The notes: generated by a model not told the origin, from the letters alone. Shown: positions 1 to 9,651, numbered from the stretch's first letter. The stretch is DNA of 64,000 nucleotides from Brienomyrus brachyistius (GCF_023856365.1 NW_026042704.1:52416-116415); one strand, 5' to 3'. Numbers and translations are program-made.

Positions 1-77
1 GGGAGAAAGCCAGCTCAACTAGGTGTCGGTCCCAAGCCCGGATTAATGGGGAGGGTTGGCGTCAAGAAATAAAGAGA
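1..77. repeat. Inverted-repeat arm, partial (continues upstream)
   Basis: This is the right-hand end of the arm seen complete at 24862-25307 and 48494-48939. Its reverse complement is found at 7294-7375. The rest of the arm lies before the window. Confidence 0.8.
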
Positions 78-319
78 CTGTATCTTCACTGCATGACTGA
101 TGTCAAAATGTGTGAAATATGTGGTTGTATTAATAAATGCATTAAAGTAGGTTAATGATTCTGTGCTGTCTAAATTGTATAGAAAATTTCTACGTATAGC
201 CAAACAAATCTCCTCCTGTTTGAAAAGGCATAGAAAAAGCAATTTAGCCACTAAAACTTTACAGTTTTTGTGAGGGACAGTCGAATTCTCTCGTTTCTCT
301 CGTCAAGTTTTTTTGTGAT

Positions 320-470
320 CCTGCACCTACACTTTGCCGGCCCCAGGAGGATGGGCTCCCCCTTTGAGTTTGGTCCCTCCCAAGGTTTCTTCCTTCTTGG
401 GAGTTTTTCCATGCTATCGGCGCCTATGGCTTACTCACTGGGGGCTTTGGGTGGGCATGATATAAAGCAA
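320..470 (+). repeat. Dispersed fish repeat, family not named
   Basis: The stretch with GGATGGGCTCCCCC followed by a TTTGAGTTTGGT...CAAGGTTTCTTCC-like core and CACTGGGGGCTTTGGGTGGG is a motif I recognise as a common interspersed sequence of fish genomes, but I cannot name the family. It lies just downstream of the last exon of the chemerin-like gene and may be part of its 3' flank. Copies are at 25550-25700 and 49182-49332. Confidence 0.45.
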
Positions 471-517
471 AGCATTTTCCCTCCCAGTTTCCTCCTCTGG
501 TCCACATTGCAGGACCA

Positions 518-2705
518 TCAGCCATCAGAAACAGCCAGACGGTCTCCTTCAGCTTCTTTAGTGTCCTTGGAAGCCAAGGCAGTTTTAGGTCTGAGAAGAG
601 GTTTATCAGAAGGACACATATTACGTCATTTGTCCTGAAATGTAACATGGGGAGGAAAAGTTAAGCGGTTTAGTCAGATTGGAGTCGTTTATTCAGCAGT
701 GGCAGCGCCAGTGACTTAATGCTACAGGTGCTATAGGGGAGTGAGATTATTTAGACCGGGTGCTTTAGCTTTTCAGCTTATGTAGATGGTGTATAGAAGC
801 ACACAGCACGATAAGCTACAGCATGGATAAAATAGGATAAAATATGAAATTCTAACGTCTAGCTCACAGAGCCTCTATGTGTACTTTGAAGAAAAAATAC
901 ACTACAAGTATGCTGTAAAAACCGCAAAAATGTCTTACACAATATACAGATTTTACAGATAGTTAAAGAAAAAATGAAACCAATATTTTGGGGGTGCTGT
1001 GGGGGTACTATGGTCATTGGAGGAGGAGCTAGAGCCCCCCCCCCCAAGCTTTTCCTTGGTGCTGCCACTGTTGTTCAGATTAAAAGTAACATTGTCATTA
1101 ATAAACAGTACTCTGATCAAATTTTTGCATGTACAAACACAATCAAAGTTTAACCACATGTTTAGACACAATTCACACACCTGTTACATTTCCATAATGC
1201 TAAGACTCTCTACACTTACTTCATCCACTTTCTTGTTTGGTACACAGTCATTTGATGGATGTGTAAGATCATTACCAGACCGTCTGCTGCAAACTCTACA
1301 GTTAATGAATGGCTGCAAAAACACACAGACACACAAAAACAGTATTTAAAGAGTGGTGGGCAATAAATACAGTGAGAGAAGGTGTAGTAAAGATATATCT
1401 AATGATTTAAGGCAGAGCTGCTGGAGTGCAGGGTTTAATGACACAGAACAATTTTAGAGGAAAGAGCTTCCAAAGCAGGGTCACCATAAGGCTATATTAT
1501 ACAAAGCAAGTTCATCTAAAAGTATGAACAACAAATCCCGTTTAACTGAACACTGCTCTGTATTAAAATACTGTCCTCCGATCAAGCTAAGTGGTCCTGT
1601 AGTTCACTATTTAAAGAGGTAAATTTAAAGGGTAATTCACACTGCACATCTACCCTGCTCTGACCAGGTTTAATTACTGGCTTTCTAATTAAAACAAGAG
1701 TTAAGTCCTGCCCTTTCACCACAAAACACCACACTGCCATTTAAGGCTGATTTCAACAATGAGTTTTAGTTAACCTGGCTCGATTGAGTTAACTCTGGGT
1801 ATGTAAAACCCGCTTTGTAGTACAGCCCACAGGTCTTTAAATAAGGCCAGCTAGGGTTCATAGCTCGAAGCATAATCTACAGGTCACCCCTCAGATGATT
1901 AGCATTTGCTTCTGCCTGGTAATCCAGCCTTTAAGCCTGTAAACCTACTAAAATTTGAGAATAAGGTGAAGGAACTGGCTCTTTGAGGCCACCTATGTAT
2001 TTGTTACTTTATTGTTGGCTAACTTTCCCCCGCAGGGCATCAAAAAAGTTAACATGAACCTAAATTAATTTGCTAACTGATATGTCCAATGCTCACAGTC
2101 ACAGTGACTCTTTACTTACCCTCTTGTCCATGAAAATACAGTCAGCCCGATGGTCTGTTGCAGTTGACTTTGGACATTTTGTTGCTCTCAAGAGAATCTC
2201 AATGTCAATGTATTCACTGCTGATCTAAATCACATAAACACGTTATATACAAAATTGCCTACAACTGTTTTAAAGGCAATATAACAAACAATAATCACCC
2301 AAAAAATGGCAAACTGTCACAGACTTGACTGCAGCAGATTCAGAGAGAAACTGTGAGAAGGTAAAATTGACCAGGGCTGAGATATACAACCATCACTTTC
2401 ATTGTGAAGAGACATTAAGCATCATATGCATTGAAATTAAAACATCAAAATCAATGTGATACTCATTAGTTCAGCTTGCAGATGATGAAAGTTTCACACT
2501 TTTGTAAACACTTTCTCAGCAGTTACCTTCGGACGGCCCTGGATGTTATAGAAATTCATGTGCTGACGGGTTCCTTGATGAGCATTTTCGACTGCGAGTT
2601 TAATGGCCGTCTTGTGAGTGCAGGGAGACTGTGGTAATCTTGCTGGGCCTCTGTGGAGATAAGCAGAGCTCCATAAGCCAAAACCAGAAGCAGCAGGCGG
2701 GTCAT
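518..2705 (-). pseudogene. Chemerin-like (rarres2-like) gene, unit 1 copy, frameshift plus nonsense
   Basis: Four exons on the minus strand, all introns in phase 0. Exon 1 (2705-2527) has an ATG and a signal peptide (MTRLLLLVLAYGALL). Exon 2 is 2224-2120, exon 3 is 1312-1220 and exon 4 is 634-518. Acceptors (tttag, ttgcag, tttcag) and donors (GTAACT, GTAAGT, GTAAGT) are clean. Read together the exons give about 164 residues, close to human chemerin (163). The cysteine pattern C-x11-C-x10-C-x2-C (CRVC) plus a further Cys matches chemerin better than cathelicidin, the other cathelin-fold family with four exons. Exon 1 CDS is 179 bp, so the frame is lost within it near 2610; the un-shifted frame stops after 49 residues. 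Exon 4 has an extra stop (TGA, plus 626-628) where units 2 and 3 have CGA. A functional chemerin would be a secreted chemoattractant or adipokine precursor; this copy probably encodes none. Confidence 0.65.
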
Positions 2706-2851
2706 CTTCCTCTCAGCTTTGAAGGGAGAAGCAGGACTGAGGACACTGATCTGTGGTCCCCTTATCCAGCACGTCCAGGGGCGTGTCCTTCACTCGAAAC
2801 AAACAGACCTTTGAACAACATTGGAAAACTCTTCAGGATGAATTGAGGCAG

Positions 2852-3080
2852 GTGGTCAAGTGGGTTTATTGTTATTTCAGCAATATACACAGTACACAGT
2901 GAAAGGAAACATTGTTCCTCCTGGACCACGGTGCAACACAAAGAAGAAAAACAGAAACAACACAAGATGACACAAGTGCGGGCAAGATAGAACTATACAG
3001 AGTGAAAGGAGCACAAACAGAGGGAGAAAGTGCAAGATAAACACAAGAGCAACAATACAATACTACAGGACAAGACAGCG
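2852..3080 (-). repeat. L2-type LINE 3' tail, inverted
   Basis: The sequence GTGGGTTTATTGTTATTTCAG followed by cacagtgaaaggaaacattgttcctcc is the reverse complement of the 3' UTR typical of fish L2 LINEs. It lies about 145 bp upstream of exon 1 of the chemerin-like gene and so may limit its promoter. It is opposite in orientation to the L2 coding fragment that follows, so the LINE is rearranged. Confidence 0.6.
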
Positions 3081-3094
3081 CAGTCAAGAACACA

Positions 3095-3412
3095 GAGTGC
3101 AGCCAGAGCTAACCTGAATAGGGGCATCAAGGTTGCCAGGCAGGCAGAGAAACAGAAAATAGAGGTCTACTTCACATACAACAACCCACAGTGGGTGTGG
3201 CAGGGAATACAACACATTACAAACTTCAAAGGCAACAACACCGTCACTGTTAACAGCAACGCCCTTTTAGCAAAGGAGCTAAACAGCTTCTTTGCTCGTC
3301 TGGAGGAACACAGAGCAGACATAGCCACACTGCCCCCTCCCCCAATCTCCAGCACTCACAGACTCCCTCTGCAGGAACACCACGCGAGAAGGCACATTGC
3401 ATCTCTAGGTGT
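3095..3412 (+). pseudogene. L2-like LINE pol fragment (endonuclease/RT linker)
   Basis: The reading frame gives ARANLNRGIKVARQAEKQKI and then a WQGIQHITNFKGNN block followed by LAKELNSFFARLEE. This is the conserved linker between endonuclease and reverse transcriptase in fish L2/jockey-type LINEs. No endonuclease or catalytic RT motif is present, and the frame ends where a CR1-like piece begins. It is a 5'- and 3'-truncated relic. Confidence 0.65.
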
Positions 3413-3415
3413 GTG

Positions 3416-3972
3416 GAGTTTAAGACAAGGCAAGTGATGCTACGATAATATAATTCCTTGGTAAGACCCCACCTAGAATATTGTGTGCGGGTTTGGTTAC
3501 CATACCTTAAGAAGGACATTGCTGCCTTGGAAAAGGTGCAACGTAGGGCAACGAGAATGATTCCTGGTCTTAGAGGAATGTCTAATGAGGAGAGGTTAGC
3601 TGAGCTGAATCTGTTTAGCCTCGAGCAAAGGAGACTAAGGGGGGACATAATCCAGGTGTTTAAGATTCTAACAGGTCTGGATGCTGTTCAGCCAAATGGC
3701 TATTTCAATGTTAGTTTAAATACCAGAACTCGTGGCCATAAGTGGAAATTAGCTGGAGAACATTTTAAAACGAATTTGATGAAGCATTTCTGTACACAGC
3801 GTGTAGTTAGAGTATGGAATAGTCTTCCTGTTATTGTAACACAAGCTAAAACCCTGGGTTCTTTTAAATCAGAGCTAGATAAGATTTTTGAGCTATTAGC
3901 TAAGTTCTCCTCAAAGGAGCTTGATGGGCCGAATGGCCTCCTCTCATTTGTAAATCTCTTTGGTTCTTATGA
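3416..3972 (+). pseudogene. CR1-like LINE 3' end inserted in L2
   Basis: The frame reads EFKTRQVMLR, then a stop, then YNSLVRPHLEYCVRVWLPYL, then LEKVQRRATRMIPGLRGMS and a VVRVWNSLP motif. This is the C-terminal part of the pol ORF of CR1/L3-type LINEs. The 3' end has GGCCGAATGGCCTCCTCTC and ends in a single TTCTTATG 8-mer, as expected for a CR1-type tail. Catalytic RT motifs are missing (5' truncation, usual for LINEs). The piece separates two L2-like fragments, so it looks like a nested insertion. Confidence 0.65.
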
Positions 3973-3973
3973 G

Positions 3974-4200
3974 TCAGCTTACAGAGATGAGGTCCAGAAA
4001 CTGATAGGTTGGAGTTCAGCAAACAATTTGGCACTAAACAGCACAAAGACAAAGGAATCACTGACTTCAGGAAGGATGGAGGCGACACTGGCCTGCCTAG
4101 ATGGATGGATGGATGTTTTTATTGACATTGTAAGTACAATGAGATTTAGTTTGGAACGCGCCAGCAGCTACACAGTATATTTACAATTATATAGATTGTG
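3974..4200 (+). pseudogene. L2-like RT fragment and GATG/tail sequence
   Basis: Immediately after the CR1-type tail the frame reads AYRDEVQKLIGWSSANNLAL then NSTKTKE, a block of the L2 reverse transcriptase region. Next come three GATG units and an L2-like tail (TTTTTATTGACATTGTAAG). It is the continuation of the L2 copy whose linker lies before the CR1 piece. No stop codon interrupts 3458-4198, so CR1 and L2 parts form one open chimeric frame by chance. Confidence 0.5.
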
Positions 4201-4289
4201 AGGCATAAAATAAGGTGTGAGTAATATAACATAACGACATAATATAAGTAATCATTAATTAATCATTACAGATGGTATGAGGTGTGAAC

Positions 4290-5290
4290 CGCTAGGCTGC
4301 TATGGCATGTTTGGTATCAAACCGATGGAAAATCACTCCAGTTTCCAAATCTGGTCAGTGGTTACCACGAAAGTGAATATATCAAAAGTTACACCAGCCT
4401 AACGAAAATCATCAATACAAGGGAAATCACTCTGGTCATAAATCTCAAAAGGACTGATACAGACCCCCTTCCGAAAGCCCGCCAAATGGATGGTCAGCCA
4501 TTGGTCCAGGAGTCGAATTCCTGGTCACTCCTATTCACGAACTTTACACTATAAAACCTGGCACCTCAGAACAAAGCCAGGAGAGGAGAAACAGAAGGGA
4601 GGAGAAAACAAAAGACCATCAGCACGAAGAGAGGCAGAGAACATCAGCCCAAGAGAAGAGAAGCCCACAAGAAGCCCTCCTGAAGCCTATCAGTGAAGAC
4701 CCAGCTGGACAGAGAACTGCAACCAAGCCCAAGCTTCACCAGGAGAGGGAATCAGAGGGGCTCCACTCCAACAACCGCTGCAAACACCGCGCCTCCCTGA
4801 GTGCCATCACCCATCAGCTCATCAGCCTCCGCAACCAACTGCCAAGACCCCCCCCCCCCCACTCTGCAACCAAGTAAACAAACTTCCTTTCATTTATAAC
4901 AACCTAAACTCCTATTCACCTGCTATATTACTTTAGGACAGTATTTCCACAAATTGCTTGCTTTGCAGAACAGTATTTTCCCTTTTAAGGTTACTCATTT
5001 TAAATCTGGTCATTGCATTTTCATGATTACATTGTTTGTGTCCACTCCGTTATTTCGTGTTTATTGTTTGTTAGGTGTAATGTCTGTCTTATGTTAGTTA
5101 TAGGAATAAATGCATGTCTTTTACACAACTTCAGCCTCCGTTCATTGAGTGCTCACAAGAATCCCTGCCTGTGCGATCTACGCTCTGAAACCTCAAATTC
5201 GCCTGAAATATCGCGAGACTCTCTCTCATTGGCCGTGAGGGGAGCTTCGCTACCGATCGTTTACATTACCTGGTGACGCAGCTCGTTGGA
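4290..5290 (+). repeat. LTR-like or promoter-bearing segment, unit 1
   Basis: A TATAAAA at 4550-4556 is followed by a purine-rich stretch, a C-run (about 4848-4860) and an AATAAA at 5105-5110. This order of promoter, transcribed stretch and poly(A) signal within 560 bp is what an LTR looks like. TTACCTGGTGACGCAG at about 5268 could be an LTR end followed by a primer-binding site starting TGG. I found no matching second LTR in the unit and no coding sequence next to it, so a solo LTR is only a hypothesis. The 68-residue frame at 4490-4696 has no recognisable domain. Confidence 0.35.
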
Positions 5291-5442
5291 CAAGCCTTCT
5301 ATTCTAACCCAGGTTATTACGTGATACTGGTTATTAATGAGTTCCATTTAAGTCACACATTAACAGACTCACGGTGTTTCGCAATTGAGTTTGAGCCGAC
5401 CATTCAGCATAAAAATTGGTTAATAATCACAAGGCACAAGGT

Positions 5443-6250
5443 TTAAACTTATTCTGAGCACACAATTTAAACTTTTTATGACCGAACGTGCAGTGAAGAA
5501 GCGCTACTGTCAACTGGTTGCAAAAGTCGCACTCATGGCAATCTGAAGGCATTTAAGCGGGATCATATGGGCTTATTATAGTTATTTTTATTTCTATTAT
5601 TAGTAGTTATATTATTTTGTTTTATTTTCGGTGATTTCATTGTAGTTCTTTCGTATTAAACTGCAGTAAACTTTAACCCTATGTCTGACGAGATTCTCAG
5701 ATGTAGCGCTTTGTTTCCAGGTTCAATTCGGACGAGTGTCTCCGTTTCTATATATCCTGGGAGAGATCTCTCTATTAGCGAACGGGAATACTTGTTATGA
5801 GGTTCTAACCTAAATTATGTTGCGCTTGGACATAAGACCGATAGCTTAGTTACCTATCAGGATCATACTCGTATGTGTGTGCCTGCTTTAGACAAAGCAA
5901 GTTTAACACAACTTTGCGCTGTGAGCCAAGTGTGTGTCATTTAGAAATTGGGAGTCTCCTGTGCTTGAGACCCGCCGTGGTTAAGCACCATTTGCGACGA
6001 GATATAGTGCACTCACAATTTAAATCTGTCGCCGTAACGCGTGCGCCGTCTCGCTTCAGTAATTGTTTTAAGGGGTGATGACGAAGATGACGAATTTACT
6101 TTCCTGAAGAGGAGCAGGATGGGTCACGCGTTCTGTAAGATTTGTCTCCCACGGGGAAGGAACGATGTCAGTCGGCATGAAAAATCCAAGTCATTAGTGA
6201 ATGACAGAGCCGCATGAGTGAACATGAAAAATTAATAGAAAATAAATGAC
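5443..6250. other. Unit-variable segment, unit 1 version
   Basis: After ...CAAGGCACAAGG the three units diverge. Unit 1 continues with about 800 bp not found as a block in units 2 and 3, whereas those continue with tRNA-like and repeated modules. The end of this segment (cattagtgaatgacagag ... gtgaacatgaaaaattaatag) reappears in pieces at 55938-55990 of unit 3, but not in unit 2. It contains the zinc-finger-like fragment at 6062-6217 and otherwise nothing I recognise. Confidence 0.75.
6062..6217 (+). pseudogene. Zinc-finger-like (BED/C2H2-type) fragment, unit 1 only
   Basis: The frame reads an acidic stretch (GDDEDDEFTF), then MGHAFCKICLPRGRNDVSRH with C-x2-C-x10-H spacing, then EKSKSLVNDRAA and a stop. 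The F-C-x-I-C...GRNDV-x-RH pattern resembles the N-terminal zinc fingers of fish DNA-transposon transposases and their domesticated relatives. TTCAG at 6055-6059 could be a splice acceptor. An ATG is at 6119. No transposase catalytic region follows, so I call it a fragment. Confidence 0.35.
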
Positions 6251-6252
6251 AA

Positions 6253-6345
6253 ATGGTTATTTTATATTTTATATATTTTATATATTTATATTTATATTTA
6301 TATTATATTTTATATAATTTATATTATTTTATATTTCCTGTCTTA
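6253..6345. repeat. AT-rich low-complexity tract (TATATTTTATA-type)
   Basis: Imperfect repeats of TATTTATAT/TATATTTTATA. The same tract appears at about 31265-31335 and 33141-33225 in unit 2 and at about 55778-55850 and 56890-56965 in unit 3. It sits at breakpoints of the unit-variable segment, so it may be a site of rearrangement. Confidence 0.7.
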
Positions 6346-6530
6346 AAATGTAAGGGATACTGGAGCCTGGTTGCGGTGGTGGGATGGCTCACGGCGGGTG
6401 CCGGAAAATTTCCTTTATTTTCAAATCCAAACCTTGACAGGTATGCTGCTGTTCCAAATCATGGGTGCATGTTACAAGTGCGGAACATATTTTAACTTAG
6501 TACTAACTTAGCATCATATTTGATCTGATT

Positions 6531-6732
6531 CGACTGAATATCCCAGGTTTCCATCTCTCATGCATCTGGTGTGACGTGTTTTCAGACTCTCAGGCTGGCG
6601 CAAAGAAATCTTACGGGAATTGAACGTCTCACTCCGGTCAGCTGACCAAAGTTGGTAACCTTGGTATTGTGTGTAGGAGATTCGGTATAACTATAATTTC
6701 GTTCTCCATTTACATGCCCGTAGTGTCTTTAA
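6531..6732. repeat. 200-bp module, single copy in unit 1
   Basis: From GACTGAATATCCCAGG to CCGTAGTGTCTTTA. Copies in unit 2 are at about 31529-31730, 32309-32512, 33240-33442 and 33916-34117; in unit 3 at about 57133-57332 and 57840-58041. The last copy in each unit has GGTCAGCTG and GATTCGGTATAAC, while other unit 2 copies have GGCCAGCTG and GATTCGCTATAAC. This suggests the unit-terminal copy is the original. No coding potential seen. Confidence 0.75.
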
Positions 6733-7293
6733 CCGGCTGCACAAACTGGATCCGCCTCCATTACGACACAACTTTGCCCTTATTGGCTTAAGAATTTAGT
6801 CACATACATGACGTATATCTGCTATTTCTCCCGAGAAGCAGGTAAAGCAGTGGTAACTGCTTTGTAGTTAATTTACCTGGTAAAATTAAGTTTAAATAAA
6901 TGATATAAATACTGTAATAGTACTCGTGAGCTTTGTTTATTTGTTATTAGTTATTGTAATGTTGCGCTGCTTTATTTGTTTAATCGTCTAGTCTGTGGAG
7001 ACATTCAAGTTAATCAAATAAGAATTGCACTGTACACTGTACATGACCATAAAAACTTTGTATCCTTGAAATAAATGTTTTTGATCTTTTCCTTGGCAGT
7101 TATCTTTTTACACAGGGCCTCTATGTACACGATAGTTTTTTTTTTCACGACTAACAGTATGGATCAGGAGTTGGTTATTGTAAAAGAAGTAATGTGCATG
7201 CAGGTGATATTTGTATAGATTTATCCACACCCTTGTAGCAGTGCTGCCATTGCAGTCAGATCTCGCAAACTAGGAGTATTAGTTGTCTTTATT

Positions 7294-7956
7294 TCTCTTT
7301 ATTTCTTGACGCCAACCCTCTCCATTAATCCGGGCTTGGGACTGGCACCTACCTGAGCTGGCTTGCTCCCTTAAGTGGCTGGGTTAGGCTAAACTATATA
7401 TATATATTTACCAAGACTACAATAAAACATCTCGAAATGTGTAGTCTAGCAAAACGCAGTTTAAAGAAGGTAGCCTACCTGGCGAAATTGCAAACAAATT
7501 AAGGGCGTTAGGCAGCCTTTAGATCCTACCCATCATGCACTGCAGTTTTTTGCTAATTCCTCAAATGGAAAACTGTCCATCCATCCATCCATTTTCCAAA
7601 CCGCTTATCCTACTGGATCGCGGGGGGTCTGGAGCCTATCCCGGAAGCAATGGGCACGAGACAGGGAACAACTCAGGATGGCGGGCCAGCCCATCGCAGG
7701 GCACACTCACACACTATTCACTCACGCATACACTCCTATGGGCAATTTAGCAACTCCAATTAGCCTCAGCATGTTTTTGGACTGTGGGGGAAACCAGAGT
7801 ACCCGGAGGAAACCCCACGATGACATGGGTAGAACATGCAAACTCCACACACATGTGACCCAGGTGGAGACTCAAACCCGGGCCCTAGAGGTGTGAGGCA
7901 ACAGTGCTAACCACTGCACCACCATGCTGCCCCCTAAATGGAAAACCATTAAATAC
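7294..7956. repeat. Inverted-repeat arm (right), split by a SINE, unit 1
   Basis: Reverse complement of the arm at 24862-25307 and 48494-48939. Shared blocks include CTTGACGCCAACCCT, CCCTTAAGTGGCTGGGTTAG, ACGCAGTTTAAAGAAGGTAG, CATCATGCACTGCAGTTTTT and GGAAAACCATTAAATAC. It lacks about 120 bp present in the other arm. The SINE at 7574-7935 splits it. The two arms bracket about 7.2 kb that includes the chemerin-like gene. Confidence 0.85.
7574..7935 (-). mobile_element. tRNA-derived SINE with ATGG tail, unit 1
   Basis: On the minus strand it starts with the tRNA-like head GGTGCAGTGGTTAGCACTGT (A box) and an AACCCGGGT-type B-box region. It continues with the fish SINE body (ACATGTGTGTGGAGTTTGCATG, CCAAAAACATGCTGAGGC, GGGATAGGCTCCAGACCCC) and ends in (ATGG)n next to the left flank. 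It is flanked by a perfect 11-bp target-site duplication AAATGGAAAAC (7563-7573 and 7936-7946). The interrupted arm can be rejoined at this site by comparison with 24862-25307. The ATGG tail suggests mobilisation by an RTE/Rex3-type LINE. Confidence 0.8.
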
Positions 7957-8732
7957 AAAAGGAAAACAAAAGTGCTGTAAGACTGTATACTTATGTGTAT
8001 GTTAGTAAAGGCTGTAGCTGACACAACGGACCCCACTAATTAGAAAGGGGTAATTGTACACATGTGGCATCCAGTATGTTCTTCTATAACAGTTTTTTTA
8101 AAAAAAAAAAAACTCACATTACACAAATTGGCACTATCAAAACGAGGATTATGGGGAAAATGGGGACTGTGATGGAGATTACATACACGTAGGCATGGTA
8201 TTTAGTTTTTTTTAATCTGGTCACCTTCCAGAGTAATTGTAAACTAAAACCATCTTCACCCTATTTGATTCTTTATAAATGGACAATCAGTCGTGCAGTA
8301 AATGGGGGTATAGAGAGACACAGAGCTTGTCTAACAAGAAACCCTGGGAAGCTAACATTAATAGGGTGGGTATGGATAGCAAAACCATTGATACAGATTA
8401 CAGATTTATATCTCACCTGAACCCTGGCGGGCTCCGTGCCAATAGGGGTTGGGATTAGGGTTAGTTAACTTAAGTAGTAATATTGATGTGTATATTCTCC
8501 TATTCTCCAGTCAGTGAATCGTGAAACGTAATGTTAATATGTTTCTATACCTATATGTTCTGCTTAAAAACCCATAAAGGCAAGCACAGTGTTTAGACAT
8601 TCTGTTACTTAGACTAGTAAGTAAACACTAAGATCCTTCAGCTTTCAATTAACCTGACACAACAGTCTAAACAACAAATGTGTGCCATGTCATTTGTCAT
8701 CTTTACATCTTGTATCCTTTATATGGTAATTG
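7957..8732. other. Stretch without recognised gene
   Basis: Contains an A-run at about 8099-8112, a GGGTTGGGATTAGGGTTAG stretch at about 8446-8463 (two telomere-like hexamers only) and a 4-bp repeat difference near 8620 (GTAA twice in unit 1, once in units 2 and 3). I see no coding sequence. Copies: about 35342-36113 and 59271-60042. Confidence 0.6.
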
Positions 8733-8811
8733 GATTTTCAAGGTGGAATTGCAGGTCGATCATTTTAAGGATCTAGATGTAAACCTCCCTGGTGTTGCTT
8801 TAATATTTTTT
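8733..8811 (+). repeat. Direct repeat, first copy (gypsy-associated)
   Basis: GATTTTCAAGGTGGAATTGC to GGTGTTGCTTTAATATT is repeated with changes at 10061-10136 (TTTTCAAGGTGGAATTACGG to TGTTGCTTTAATATG). The two copies bracket the gypsy pol relic. I take them as two copies of the junction between the internal region and the LTR start. Copies: 36114-36192 and 60043-60121. Confidence 0.55.
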
Positions 8812-8939
8812 TTGCACAATTTGCTTCACACACTTCCTCCAGCAGAGAAGCTTACAATACTACACCCCACCAAATGACTGGATGATGCCTTTTTATTTAA
8901 GGTCTGGCTGTGAGCCTCGATTACCGATACACTATCTTC

Positions 8940-9651
8940 AGGCTCCTGCCGGGATCAGTCAGTATGGTGGACCTTTGGAGGAATGGGTACAAAACCATCA
9001 GGAAAGTTTGCAGGTGCTTCAAGAGTATGTGAAGGCTTAGTTGGAGGAACAAGCCACACCACGAAATCGGAAACACAATGAGTTGGTTAATGATTAGGGG
9101 TTTGATGAAGGTCAGCTGGTGTGTTTGCGGAACCATGTTCGAGGTAAAATACAGGATCATTGGGATGCCTGTTTGTATATGGTAGTTCGGTGTCCCCAAG
9201 ATCAGGGTGCAGTTTACTCTGCAACTCCAATGGAGGGGGACGGGGTTGTCCGTCAAGTTCACCGAACAGAGTTGCGTCCAGTACCACAGGGGGTTGTTAT
9301 GTCAGGGGAAGATGTTCTGGTAATGTCTCCTGAGTCTGGGTTGCCCACAGGGGCAACAGAAATGGAATCGGATGAGGACTCTGTGATTTTACGGGGACAG
9401 GGCTGGTGGGAGGGGTCGCAATAGAGCATCCACAAGTAGGCCTCGTATAATGGAGGAGGTTATGTCCCCCCCGAGGTGTAGAGACCAGTTAAACGTTCGG
9501 TGAGGTCCACCACTGGTCATCATACCAACCCTTATAAGTTACCACGGTCAGTGAATGATCGTTCGGTTGGGGAGGAAGACCAGTGGTTTGGGGATAGAAT
9601 TCTTAGCTGTGATCGTTGGGTCATCAATTTCATTTTGGGGGATGGATTGTA
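8940..9651 (+). pseudogene. Ty3/gypsy pol 3' relic (integrase C-terminus), unit 1
   Basis: One frame reads ISQYGGPLEEWVQNHQESLQ, then DEGQLVCLRNHVRGKIQDHW, DACLYMVVR, GAVYSATP and VRQVHRTELRPVP. It ends with RPVKRSVRSTTGHHTNPYKL and a final stop at 9649-9651. This is the integrase C-terminal domain and tail of fish Ty3/gypsy elements (GQLVxLRNH, VHRxxLxP and HHxNPxxLPR motifs). Stops at 9038, 9095, 9422, 9437 and 9479 interrupt it, yet the frame never shifts. Protease, RT, RNase H and the DDE core are absent. Confidence 0.75.

Noticed and set aside
424..648. 74-residue minus ORF starting MLHFRTNDV
   Set aside because: It is a wrong-frame reading across the intron and exon 4 of the chemerin-like gene.
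518..2705. Cathelicidin identity for the four-exon gene
   Set aside because: Four exons with a short last exon fit, but the C-x2-C pair and cysteine spacing fit chemerin better, and exon 4 is not strongly cationic.
7535..7896. ORFs in the SINE, including the 121-residue version in unit 3
   Set aside because: They are shadows of a tRNA-derived SINE; the longer frame arises from one extra CCAT unit.
8446..8463. Interstitial telomere repeat
   Set aside because: Only about two TTAGGG-like hexamers (GGGTTGGGATTAGGGTTAG); too short to support.
9119..9424. 101-residue ORF starting MCLRNHVRGK as an independent gene
   Set aside because: It is the open part between two stop codons of the gypsy integrase C-terminal relic.
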